DNA of 64,000 nucleotides from Sphaerimonospora mesophila NBRC 14179 = JCM 3151 (lineage in GTDB: Bacteria; Actinomycetota; Actinomycetes; Streptosporangiales; Streptosporangiaceae). The position numbers and the translations under genes are program-made. This document shows, in pieces, positions 31,854 through 40,022 of this stretch (position 1 is its first letter; each line of letters opens with the position of its first letter). The stretch spans positions 1-64,000 of the forward strand of contig BCRI01000012.1 in the NCBI GenBank assembly GCA_001552515.1, read 5' to 3'. Below the pieces are notes generated by a model. It did no database searches, was not told the origin of the DNA, and saw nothing but the letters and a program-made list of their open reading frames with translations.

Positions 31854-33056
31854 GTGGAGACAACCAGCCCTCCCCCTCCGACATTAGATCGGGCCGAGGC
31901 CGCATCCATCCCCTTCTTCTCCCAGTCCGCGTCGTTCGCGAAGCTGTGGCCGAAGATCCGCGGACACTGCGTCGACGTGCTGGACAACGGTAAGTTCTCG
32001 CACGGCGCCAAGGTCGCCGAGTTCGAGGAGGCGCTCGCCCGGTGGACCGGCGCGAGGCACGTCGTCGGCGTCAACTCGGGCACCGACGCGCTGGTGCTGC
32101 TGCTGCGCGCCGCCGGTCTGCGCCCCGGCGACCAGGTCGTCGTCCCCGCCTACACCTTCATCGCCACGGCCTCCGCCGTGGTGCTCGCCGGAGGCGTGCC
32201 CGTCTTCGCCGACATTGAGGAGCGCGGGTACGGCATCGACCCGCGATCCGTCGCGGCCGCGGTGACCTCACGCACCCGGATGGTCCTGCCGGTCCACCTG
32301 TTCGACCGGCTCGCCGACATGCGGGGGGTGCACGAGGTGGCGCGGCGGTACGGCCTGACCGTTCTGGAGGACAGCGCCGAGGCCATCGGCATGCGCCTGG
32401 ACGGCAGGCACGCCGGGCTGCTCGGCACCGGCGGCGTGTTGTCGTTCTTCCCCGCCAAGACCCTCGGGGCGATCGGCGACGCCGGGGCGGTGCTCACCGA
32501 CGACGACGCCGTCGCGGAGACGGTGCGGGCGCTGCGCCATCACGGCCGGGGCGGACGCACGCTGAACCACTTTCCCGGCATCGCCAACCCCACCGTGCTG
32601 TCCGGTCTCAACAGCAAGATGGACGACCTGCAGGCCGCTGTGCTGCTCGCCAAGCTCGACCGTCTCGACGCCGACATCGTCCGCCGCGCCGAACTGTCGG
32701 CGCGCTACGACGAACGGCTGTGCGCCGTACCGGGGGTGGCGTCCGTGCCCGGCGCGGTCCCGCCGCACCCCGGCGGCGACCGGGTCTGCTACGTCCACCT
32801 CGTCGAGGTCGAGGAGCGTGACGCGCTCGCCGCGCATCTGGCCGCCAAGGGCATCGGGACCGAGATCTACTATCCGGTGCCGCTGCACCTCCAGCCCTGC
32901 TTCGCCTACCTCGGGCACCGTCCCGGCGATTTCCCGCGCGCCGAGGCCGCCTGCGCCAGGGCACTCGCGCTCCCGCTCTACCAGGACCTGACCGAGCGGG
33001 AGGTCGATCGGGTGTGCGACGAGATCACGCACTTCTACGCCGGGAGACGACGGTGA
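31854..33056 (+). CDS. DegT/DnrJ/EryC1/StrS-family aminotransferase 1
   Basis: A 400-aa PLP-dependent sugar aminotransferase. Diagnostic segments: KFSHGAKVAEFEEALARWTG, HVVGVNSGTDALVLLLRAAG, VVVPAYTFIATASAVVLAGG, VLEDSAEAIGM and GVLSFFPAKTLGAIGDAGAV, where the Lys binds PLP. The closing EIYYPVPLHLQPCFAYLG is typical of the family. These enzymes transaminate keto-sugars or keto-cyclitols using Glu or Gln. GTG 31854 has AGGAAGAG upstream; the frame also opens at GTG 31821. The stop overlaps the second aminotransferase (GTGA). First gene of operon 2. Confidence 0.9.
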   Translation: METTSPPPPTLDRAEAASIPFFSQSASFAKLWPKIRGHCVDVLDNGKFSHGAKVAEFEEALARWTGARHVVGVNSGTDALVLLLRAAGLRPGDQVVVPAYTFIATASAVVLAGGVPVFADIEERGYGIDPRSVAAAVTSRTRMVLPVHLFDRLADMRGVHEVARRYGLTVLEDSAEAIGMRLDGRHAGLLGTGGVLSFFPAKTLGAIGDAGAVLTDDDAVAETVRALRHHGRGGRTLNHFPGIANPTVLSGLNSKMDDLQAAVLLAKLDRLDADIVRRAELSARYDERLCAVPGVASVPGAVPPHPGGDRVCYVHLVEVEERDALAAHLAAKGIGTEIYYPVPLHLQPCFAYLGHRPGDFPRAEAACARALALPLYQDLTEREVDRVCDEITHFYAGRRR

Positions 33057-34204
33057 CCGCACCCCCCATCGCGACCATTCCCTTCTTCCCGCCCGACTCC
33101 TTCGAGAGCGAGCGCGACGTTCTGCTGGAGACGGTGCGCGCCGTCGGTGCCGGCGACGACCAGAGGTTCATCCTGGGCGAGCACACCGCCCGGTTCGAGC
33201 GGCGGCTGCGCGACAGGCTGGGCGCCGGCGACGTCATCGCCTGCTCCAGCGGCACGGCCGCCCTCACGCTGGTGCTGGCCGCCTCGGGGATCGGCCCCGG
33301 AGACGAGGTGGTCGTGCCCGCCTTCGGCTGCGCCCCGCTGGCCGCCACCGTCGTCAACATCGGCGCCCGGCCGGTCTTCGCCGACATCGATCCGGTGCGG
33401 CTGACCGCCGACCCCGCCGCGGCCGAGGCGCTCATCACCCCGCGCACCAGGGCGCTGATGCCCGCGCACGTGTTCTCGATGATGGCCGACATGCCCCGGT
33501 TCCGGGAACTGGCGGACCGGTACGGCCTGCGGCTGGTGGAGGACTCGGCGGTCGCCCAGGGCGGCACACTGCGCGGGCGGCCGGCCGGCCGCTGGGGCGA
33601 CGCGGGGGTGTACTCCTTCGTGCAGGTCAAGACCTTCGGGATGCCCGGGGAGGGCGGCGTCGTGGTCACCGACGACGCCGAGACGGCCCGGCGCGTGCGG
33701 ATGCTGCGCAACCACGGCCAGGACGGCGTGCACCGCTTCGTCCACCACGCCATCGGCTACAACAGCCGGTTCGACGAGGTGATGGCCGCCTTCCAGATCC
33801 ACCGGCTCGACGGCCTCGACGACCGGCTGGCCCGCCGGGCCGAGATCGCGACGTACTACTCCACCCGGTTCGCGTCCCTGGCCCCGCACGGGGTGCTCGC
33901 GCCCCCGGCCGGCGGCGACGGCCGCTCCTACTACGTCTACTCCGTGCTGGCGGAACGGCGTGCGGAGCTCCGGGCGCATCTGTCCGCGCACGGCGTCGAC
34001 TCCCACGTCTACTACCCGCGGCCCCTGCCCGGCCAGCCCGCGTTCGCGCCGTACGCGCCCGGCGACGCGTGCTGGCCGAACGCCGTCCGGGCCGCCGAGC
34101 GCAACCTCTCCCTGCCCCTGTACCCCCACCTCACCCACGCCCAGGTGGAGCACATCGCCGACACCGTCTGCGCGTTCGCCCATACCCTCCAGAGGAGACG
34201 ATGA
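33053..34204 (+). CDS. DegT/DnrJ/EryC1/StrS-family aminotransferase 2
   Basis: A 383-aa second PLP aminotransferase, clearly diverged from the first. Segments: RFILGEHTARFERRLRDRLG, VIACSSGTAALTLVLAASGI, VVVPAFGCAPLAATVVNIGA, RLVEDSAVAQGG and AGVYSFVQVKTFGMPGEGGV with the PLP Lys. The GxGEGG end of the Lys loop recalls AHBA synthase and scyllo-inosose aminotransferases, where GEGG follows the lysine. Two aminotransferases in tandem suggest two amination steps or two carbonyl substrates. The stop overlaps the UbiA start (ATGA). Confidence 0.9.
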   Translation: MTAPPIATIPFFPPDSFESERDVLLETVRAVGAGDDQRFILGEHTARFERRLRDRLGAGDVIACSSGTAALTLVLAASGIGPGDEVVVPAFGCAPLAATVVNIGARPVFADIDPVRLTADPAAAEALITPRTRALMPAHVFSMMADMPRFRELADRYGLRLVEDSAVAQGGTLRGRPAGRWGDAGVYSFVQVKTFGMPGEGGVVVTDDAETARRVRMLRNHGQDGVHRFVHHAIGYNSRFDEVMAAFQIHRLDGLDDRLARRAEIATYYSTRFASLAPHGVLAPPAGGDGRSYYVYSVLAERRAELRAHLSAHGVDSHVYYPRPLPGQPAFAPYAPGDACWPNAVRAAERNLSLPLYPHLTHAQVEHIADTVCAFAHTLQRRR

Positions 34205-35232
34205 CCGATCGGATCACCGGCCCGACAGCCGATCTCGGTGGCACGTCGGAGACCACCCAGGCAGCGAAGCCGGACCCGGCAGGGTCGCCGACTTCGGCCG
34301 CGCGTGGTGGTCTCGCGGCCTATGTACGGCTGGCCAAGCTCGACATCTACGACTACTACATCGGCCTGCCGCTGGTCTGGGCCCTGCTGGCCCCCGGCGA
34401 CCGATGGCAGCCCGGCCGCATCGGCCTGCTGGCGCTGATCCTGCTCGCCGAGGTCGCCGTGGTGGCCGCGATGGTCGGCTTCGACGACGTCACCGGCCAC
34501 CGCGACGGCAGCGACGCGGCCAACTACGGGGCCGATGCCGCGCGGCGGCGGCTGGCCCGTAAACCGCTGGTGGCCGGCACCCTGACCGAGACGCAGGCGC
34601 TGCGCTTCGCCTGGGCGGCGACCGGACTCGGCGCCGCGCTGTGGACGCTGGTGGTGGCCGCCGCGCCGCACCGCCCGGGATGGGCGATCGCCCTGGCCGC
34701 CGTCTGCTTCGTGGCGTCGGTGCAGTACTCCTGGGGACTGAAGATCAGCTACCGGGGTTTCCAGGAGATCTTCCTGATCGGCCTGGGAGTCGGCTGGGTG
34801 CTGGTGCCGTACGGCCTGCTCACCGGCGAGGTGAGCGCCCCGGTCCTCGTCCAGGCCGTGCTGTTCGGGTTCGGGCCGATGCTGTTCGGGCTCTACTCCA
34901 ACACCAACGACGCCGCCGGCGACCGCGCGGCCGGGCGGATCACCGTCGCCGCCCTGGTGTCCGCCCGGGGCAACGCGGTGTTCATCGTCGCGGTGACCGT
35001 CGTGGCCGGACTGCTCATCGTGGCCGCCCCCGTCATGGGGGCCGCGCACTGGTGGTTCCCCATCGCCCTCGCACCCGTGCTCGTCCTGCGCGCGGCCCAT
35101 CTGTCGATCGGATCCGTACGCGGGGACATCCTCCGCGCCCGCAGGATCGCCATCAGAGCCCACCGCGTCACGGTGGCCCTGCTGATCGGTGCGAATCTGG
35201 CCGCCTTCGCGCTACACGGCGCCGTCGCATGA
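34201..35232 (+). CDS. UbiA-family membrane prenyltransferase
   Basis: A 343-aa integral membrane protein with about eight or nine spans. After a polar lead of about 35 residues it begins YVRLAKLDIYDYYIGLPLVW. The first Asp-rich motif is MVGFDDVTGHRDGSD, where the usual Asn is replaced (FDD instead of ND). The second is YSNTNDAAGDRAAGRIT, with intact DxxxD. The fold transfers prenyl or related pyrophosphate-linked groups to an acceptor; DPPR synthase-like members use phosphoribosyl pyrophosphate. No prenyl-diphosphate synthase is in the window. The stop overlaps the FAD enzyme start (ATGA). Confidence 0.86.
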   Translation: MTDRITGPTADLGGTSETTQAAKPDPAGSPTSAARGGLAAYVRLAKLDIYDYYIGLPLVWALLAPGDRWQPGRIGLLALILLAEVAVVAAMVGFDDVTGHRDGSDAANYGADAARRRLARKPLVAGTLTETQALRFAWAATGLGAALWTLVVAAAPHRPGWAIALAAVCFVASVQYSWGLKISYRGFQEIFLIGLGVGWVLVPYGLLTGEVSAPVLVQAVLFGFGPMLFGLYSNTNDAAGDRAAGRITVAALVSARGNAVFIVAVTVVAGLLIVAAPVMGAAHWWFPIALAPVLVLRAAHLSIGSVRGDILRARRIAIRAHRVTVALLIGANLAAFALHGAVA

Positions 35233-36563
35233 CCTCTACGCCGGACGTCGTGGTGGTCGGCGCCGGGCCGGCCGGCCTGACCGCCGCCTATCTGCTGGCC
35301 GAGGCGGGCCGCAGCGTGCGAGTCCTCGAAGCCGCCGACACCGTCGGCGGACGGATGCGCACGCTGCGCGCCGACGGCTGCCTGATCGACACCGGGGCCG
35401 AGATGCTGCCCCCGGCGGAGGGCTACCCGGCCACCTGGCGGCTCATCGCCGCACTCGGCCTGGACGCCGACCCGGCGGCGGTGCCCAGGGTGCCCGACGC
35501 GCTCGCCGTCTGGCGGGACGGACGGTCGAGGCCGCACGCCGGCCGTCCGCTGGGACTGCTCACCGGCGCGGGCCTGCCACCGGGCGCACGCCTGGACCTG
35601 CTTCGCCTCCAGACCCGCCTGACCCGGCTGCGCGGCCTCGACCCCGAGCGTCCGGAGTCCGCGCCGCTGGGCTCGGCCACCATCGCCGACCTCGTCCGGC
35701 GCTACCACCCCGACCTGCGTGACTACCTCGTCCAGCCGCTGGCGGCCGGATTCTTCGGGTGGGACATCGAGCGCGCGGCGGCCGCGCCGTTCGCCGCGCA
35801 TCTGAAGGCGTCGGGAAGCGCGACCGGTTGGCGCACCTACCGCGACGGCATGGACTCCCTCACCCGTGCCCTTGCCGCCCGGCTGGACGTGGTCACCCGG
35901 CACCCGGTGACCCGGGTGACCGAGAGCCGGGACGGGGTCCGGCTGGACTCGCCGCGCGGCGTCGTCATCGCACGCGCGGCGGTGCTGGCCGTGCCGGCTC
36001 CGATAGCGGCGGGGCTGCGCCCGGACGCCCCCGACGGCGAGCGCGCCTACCTGTCCGCCTGCCGCTACGCCCCCATGCTCCGCCTCACGCTGGCCCTGGA
36101 CCGGCCCATGGCCCCCACCGGTGTGCGGCGAGGGTTCGCCACCCTCGTCCCGGCCGTCGAGGATCCCCTGATCAACGTGATCACGGTGGACCATCACAAG
36201 CACCCGGGGCGGGCGCCGGCAGGCCGCGGCCTGGTGTCGCTCGTCGCCTCCCCGAAGGGCACCGCCGAACTGATCGACGCTCCCGACCGGGAGGTGACCG
36301 AGCGCCTCACCGCCGGAGCCGAGCGCTTCATGCCCGGCGTGGCCGCCCACGTCACCTCCGCCTACGTGCACCGGTTCCGGTACGGCCTGCCCGAGGCGAC
36401 GCCGCACGCTCTCGGGCTGCGCGCCGCGTTCGAGGCCCGCCCGGTCTCGGCCGTCGAGTACGCGGGCGACTGGACGACGCTGCGCCCGTGCAGCGAGGGC
36501 GCGATCACCTCGGCGGCGCGGGCCGCCGTACGGATGCTCGCCCACCTGTCACGGACCGGGTGA
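35229..36563 (+). CDS. FAD-dependent amine-oxidase-like oxidoreductase
   Basis: A 444-aa flavoprotein of the monoamine oxidase/protoporphyrinogen oxidase/phytoene desaturase group. N-terminal dinucleotide motif DVVVVGAGPAGLTAAYLLAE, then VRVLEAADTVGGRMRTLRAD (the GG-R motif) and TGAEMLPPAEGYPATW. The C-terminal FAD contact is VSAVEYAGDWTTLRPCSEGA followed by ITSAARAAVRML. It could oxidise a prenylated or aminated intermediate. Next to UbiA, the order recalls lipid-quinone and carotenoid-type pathways, but no specific substrate can be assigned. Confidence 0.86.
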   Translation: MTSTPDVVVVGAGPAGLTAAYLLAEAGRSVRVLEAADTVGGRMRTLRADGCLIDTGAEMLPPAEGYPATWRLIAALGLDADPAAVPRVPDALAVWRDGRSRPHAGRPLGLLTGAGLPPGARLDLLRLQTRLTRLRGLDPERPESAPLGSATIADLVRRYHPDLRDYLVQPLAAGFFGWDIERAAAAPFAAHLKASGSATGWRTYRDGMDSLTRALAARLDVVTRHPVTRVTESRDGVRLDSPRGVVIARAAVLAVPAPIAAGLRPDAPDGERAYLSACRYAPMLRLTLALDRPMAPTGVRRGFATLVPAVEDPLINVITVDHHKHPGRAPAGRGLVSLVASPKGTAELIDAPDREVTERLTAGAERFMPGVAAHVTSAYVHRFRYGLPEATPHALGLRAAFEARPVSAVEYAGDWTTLRPCSEGAITSAARAAVRMLAHLSRTG

Positions 36564-36609
36564 GCGAGGCCCCTTGGCCGCCCCGTCAGCCGAATCGGAA
36601 AGGCAGCAG

Positions 36610-38229
36610 ATGGCGCTGTTCACCAAGCCAATCGAACTGGGCACGCTGTTCGACGACCTGGCCGACCGAGGCCACACCACGACCGTGCACCTCAGCAGAC
36701 CGCTCGACATCGCGCCTGAGCTCGGGACGGCGCTGGACCTCCCCGGTCTGGCCAGGCTCGTCGGCGAGGCCGCCGGGTGGCTCGCCGCCGCCGACGTACG
36801 GCGCGGCGACCGGGTCGCCATCGCCAAACGCAATCACTGGGACTACGTGCTGCTGTCGTGCGCGGCGGCACGCATCGGCGCCGTGCCCGCTTCGCTGTCC
36901 GCCGACCTGCCCCCCGACGAGCTGCATACGCTGCTGAAACGGCTGGAACCGGCCCTCCTGATCGCCGATCGCGCGCTGCTGACGGCCGGTCGGGAGCGGG
37001 GCTGCGACATGGCCTGCCTGGCCGTCCGGACCCTCGTCGTGGACGGCGCGGCCGAGGGCGCCTTGACCGTCGACGACGTACGCGGGCACGCCGCGCCACC
37101 GCCGTACCGGCCGCGGCCCGACGAGCCGCTCGCCATCATGCACACCTCGGGGACGACCGGCGTGCCCAAGCTCGTCGTGCACTCCACACACACGATCATG
37201 CGCCGGTTGGCCGGGTTCGAGGCGCACCGCTGGCCGGTGCTCGGCAGCCGTCCCGGCGACGTCGTGGCCGGTGCCCTCTCCTTCGCGCACGGCCGCGCCC
37301 TGGCCTGGACCGCGAGCGTGCTGTGGCAGGCCCCCGCCAGGCTCCTCGCGGTCTCGGCCGCCGACTGGGGTGAGGCCGGCCCGTTCCTCGACCGGCACCG
37401 GCCCACCACCCTGGAGGCACCGCCGGCGACCTACGTGCGCTGGCGGCATCACGCCGAGGGGCGAGCCGAGGGGAGATCCGCCGCTTTCGAACGGGTCCGG
37501 CTCTACATCAGCACCTTCGACGCCATGCACCCGCACACCGTACGCGCCTTCCTCGGCGCCACCCGGCACCGTCGCCCGGTCTGGCTGCAGGGCTGGGGCC
37601 AGAGCGAGACCGGCCCGCTGACCTTCCGGCTCCTCACCCGGCGTGCCGTGGCCGGCGAGCTGGGACGCCGTCTCGACATGCGCTACCTCGGCCGCCCGGT
37701 CCCCACCCGCACCCGGCTGCGCGTCGTGGATCCCGAGACGCTGCGGCCGGCGCCCCGCGGCATGGCCGGCCTGGTGTACTGCCGGACCGAGGCCCTCTGC
37801 CTCGGATATGTCGGCGAGCGGAGCCGATGGCTGAGCAAGCTGCGGGGAAGGTGGTGGAACACCGGCGACATCGGCGTGCTCACCCCCACCGGGGGCCTGC
37901 GTCTGATCGACCGCGAGGTGGACGCCATTCCCGGCGTCAGCTGCCTCGAACTGGAGGACCGCATCGAGGACCGCGTCCCCGAGGTGCTGGAGTGCGTCGT
38001 CCTGGGGCTCCCCGGCCACCTTCCGCTGCCGGTCGTGGTCACCGGGAACGGCGCACTCGATCGCGACTCCTGGCGGCGGGCCACCGCCGACCTGCCGCCG
38101 CTCGCGGAGCCCGTGGTGCTGACCTGGGATCAGGTGCCGCGCACCGGCAGCGGCAAGGTGCGCCGGATGGAGCTGCGCGACCGGATCGGTGAGACGCGCG
38201 AGATCCACGGGACGGGCCGATGGACATAG
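36610..38229 (+). CDS. Acyl-adenylating enzyme (AMP-dependent synthetase) 1
   Basis: A 539-aa class I adenylate-forming enzyme. P-loop-like A3 motif IMHTSGTTGVPKLVVHS, A5 GWGQSETGPLTF, A7 WWNTGDIGVL, A8 around RLIDREVDAIPGVSCLELED, and A10 TGSGKVRRMELRDRI with the catalytic Lys. The protein activates a carboxylic acid as an adenylate, then passes it to CoA or another thiol. ATG 36610 has GGAAAGG upstream; the frame opens 12 codons earlier. The 46-nt gap before it is the only real gap in operon 2. The 3' end overlaps the CaiB gene by 10 nt. Confidence 0.88.
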   Translation: MALFTKPIELGTLFDDLADRGHTTTVHLSRPLDIAPELGTALDLPGLARLVGEAAGWLAAADVRRGDRVAIAKRNHWDYVLLSCAAARIGAVPASLSADLPPDELHTLLKRLEPALLIADRALLTAGRERGCDMACLAVRTLVVDGAAEGALTVDDVRGHAAPPPYRPRPDEPLAIMHTSGTTGVPKLVVHSTHTIMRRLAGFEAHRWPVLGSRPGDVVAGALSFAHGRALAWTASVLWQAPARLLAVSAADWGEAGPFLDRHRPTTLEAPPATYVRWRHHAEGRAEGRSAAFERVRLYISTFDAMHPHTVRAFLGATRHRRPVWLQGWGQSETGPLTFRLLTRRAVAGELGRRLDMRYLGRPVPTRTRLRVVDPETLRPAPRGMAGLVYCRTEALCLGYVGERSRWLSKLRGRWWNTGDIGVLTPTGGLRLIDREVDAIPGVSCLELEDRIEDRVPEVLECVVLGLPGHLPLPVVVTGNGALDRDSWRRATADLPPLAEPVVLTWDQVPRTGSGKVRRMELRDRIGETREIHGTGRWT

Positions 38230-40022
38230 CGACACCGTTCACACGCGGCCACGCGGCCGACATCTCGGAGGAGGCGGCCGCCGGGTCGGGGCGGGCAGCC
38301 GTACGGCCGCTGGAGGGAACGGTCGTACGCGCTCTCGGCGACTCGGTTGCGCTGCGCGTCGCCGTACGGCGGCTGCGCGCTCTGGGCTGCACCGTCGAAC
38401 CGGGCGGCGGAGAGCCACCACCGGACGATGCCCCAGCGGGCCGGCTCTGCGTCACCCGCGTGCCGTTGACCGCCGCGAGCGGCGCCCTGCCCGAATGCCG
38501 GATCGGCTGGTCCGGACCCGTGACCGTGCCCATGGCCGGTGAGAGCGACGTCCAGGCCGCCTGCGGGATCATGGAGGTGCACGGCAGGGCCACCGGCGGC
38601 CCACGCCCGCTCCCCGTGGACTACCTGTCGGTCTGCGCCGGAGTGCTCGCGGTCCAGGCGGTCACCGCCGGTGTGCTGGCGCTCCTGCGTGAGGGCCCGC
38701 CGCTGGTGGCCCGCACGTCGGCGGCCCAGGCGGCACTGCTGGCCATCACCCAGCACATCGCGGTGGCCACCGCGGAGCCCGACTCCGACCCGTCCGCGCC
38801 GGCCGGTCACCGATCGGGCGGACTCGCGGCGACCCTTACCCCGCCCTTCGACTCGGCGGACGGGGTGCGCTTCGAGATCGACACGTTCGACGCCGAGGAC
38901 TGGCGGCGGTTCTGGGCCGAGCTGGGCGCCCGACCGGCCGCCGCCGCCGCGGGCTGGCCGCCGTTCCAGCGGCGTTTCGGCACCGCCACCTGCCCGTTGC
39001 CCGCGGAGCTCGGAGCCGTGACGGCCGCGCTGGACTACCGGACGATCCGGCGCGCGGCCGGGCGCAGCGGGGTCAGCGTGGTCCCCGTACGGGACGCCGG
39101 CGCTCCCGCGCCGCCCGCCGGGGAGTCGCCCTGGCGGCTGCGCGGGCGGGCAGCCGACCATCAGGGTCCTCCGCTGCCGCCGCTCGGCCCGCGCCGGATC
39201 TCCCCGGCCGGGCAGTGGGCTCCGCTGGCCGGGCTGCGGGTCCTGGAGGCCACCAGCAGGGTGCAGGGCCCGCTCGCCGGACACCTGCTCGGACTGCTCG
39301 GCGCCGAGGTCGTCCGGCTCGAACCGCCCGGAGGCGACCCGATGCGGGGTGTCCCGCCCATGGCGGGGCGGTGCTCGGCCCGGTTCCAGGCGCTGAACCG
39401 GGGAAAGCGGGCGATCGAGGCCGACCTGAAGTCCGCGGCGGGCCGCCGGGCCGCCCTGCGGCTCGCCGCCGCGGCCGACGTATTTCTGCACAACTGGCCG
39501 CCGGGCCGCGCGGCCCGGCTCCGGCTCGACCACGACGACCTCGCCGCCGTCCGACCGGCCCTGGTCTACGCGCACGCGGGAGGCTGGGCCGACCTGCTGC
39601 CGCCGCCGCAGCCGTTGGGCACCGACTATCTGGTGCAGGCGCACTGCGGGGTCGCGGCCCTGACCGTCGGTCCGGGCGAGCGGCCCGCGCCGTCCCTGCT
39701 GACCCTCACCGACGTGCTGGGCGGGCTCATCTGCGCCGAAGGCGTCGTCGCGGCGCTGCTGGCCCGGGCCAGGACCGGTGCGGGCGTACGCGCTGAGACC
39801 GCACTCGTCGACGCGGCCCGCCTCATCGTCGACACCGCGTACCCGGCCTGTTCGGCACCCCGCATGCCCGGCCGCGCCCCGGTGGTGACCGATCTGGCCG
39901 GAATGGCCGCGGACCCGGCCTATCGCGCCGCACTCGACACCACCGGCGCCGCCGTCTACGGCGGGCCGCCGTGGACGTTCGTCCCGGCCCCGGCGTCTCT
40001 TCCGATGGAGGCCGCCAGATGA
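38220..40022 (+). CDS. Double-length CaiB/BaiF-family (class III CoA transferase) protein
   Basis: At 600 aa this is about half as long again as a typical class III CoA transferase (about 400 aa). Residues about 330-600 form a clear CaiB/BaiF N-terminal domain: LAGLRVLEATSRVQGPLAGH, LLGAEVVRLEPPGGDPMRG, ALNRGKRAIEADLKS, ADVFLHNWPPGRAARLRL, and LTLTDVLGGLICAEGVVAAL with the position of the catalytic Asp. Residues 1-330 look like a second, degenerate copy (EGTVVRALGDSVALRVAVRR, EDWRRFWAELGARP). It is flanked by two adenylating enzymes, so a role in moving an acyl group between CoA carriers is likely. Stop overlaps the next start (ATGA). Confidence 0.8.
   Translation: MDIATPFTRGHAADISEEAAAGSGRAAVRPLEGTVVRALGDSVALRVAVRRLRALGCTVEPGGGEPPPDDAPAGRLCVTRVPLTAASGALPECRIGWSGPVTVPMAGESDVQAACGIMEVHGRATGGPRPLPVDYLSVCAGVLAVQAVTAGVLALLREGPPLVARTSAAQAALLAITQHIAVATAEPDSDPSAPAGHRSGGLAATLTPPFDSADGVRFEIDTFDAEDWRRFWAELGARPAAAAAGWPPFQRRFGTATCPLPAELGAVTAALDYRTIRRAAGRSGVSVVPVRDAGAPAPPAGESPWRLRGRAADHQGPPLPPLGPRRISPAGQWAPLAGLRVLEATSRVQGPLAGHLLGLLGAEVVRLEPPGGDPMRGVPPMAGRCSARFQALNRGKRAIEADLKSAAGRRAALRLAAAADVFLHNWPPGRAARLRLDHDDLAAVRPALVYAHAGGWADLLPPPQPLGTDYLVQAHCGVAALTVGPGERPAPSLLTLTDVLGGLICAEGVVAALLARARTGAGVRAETALVDAARLIVDTAYPACSAPRMPGRAPVVTDLAGMAADPAYRAALDTTGAAVYGGPPWTFVPAPASLPMEAAR

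Noticed and set aside
31963-31975. A further BldD-like core (ACACTGCGT) inside the first aminotransferase gene.
   Set aside because: The flanking T and A positions of the consensus are missing and it is within coding sequence.
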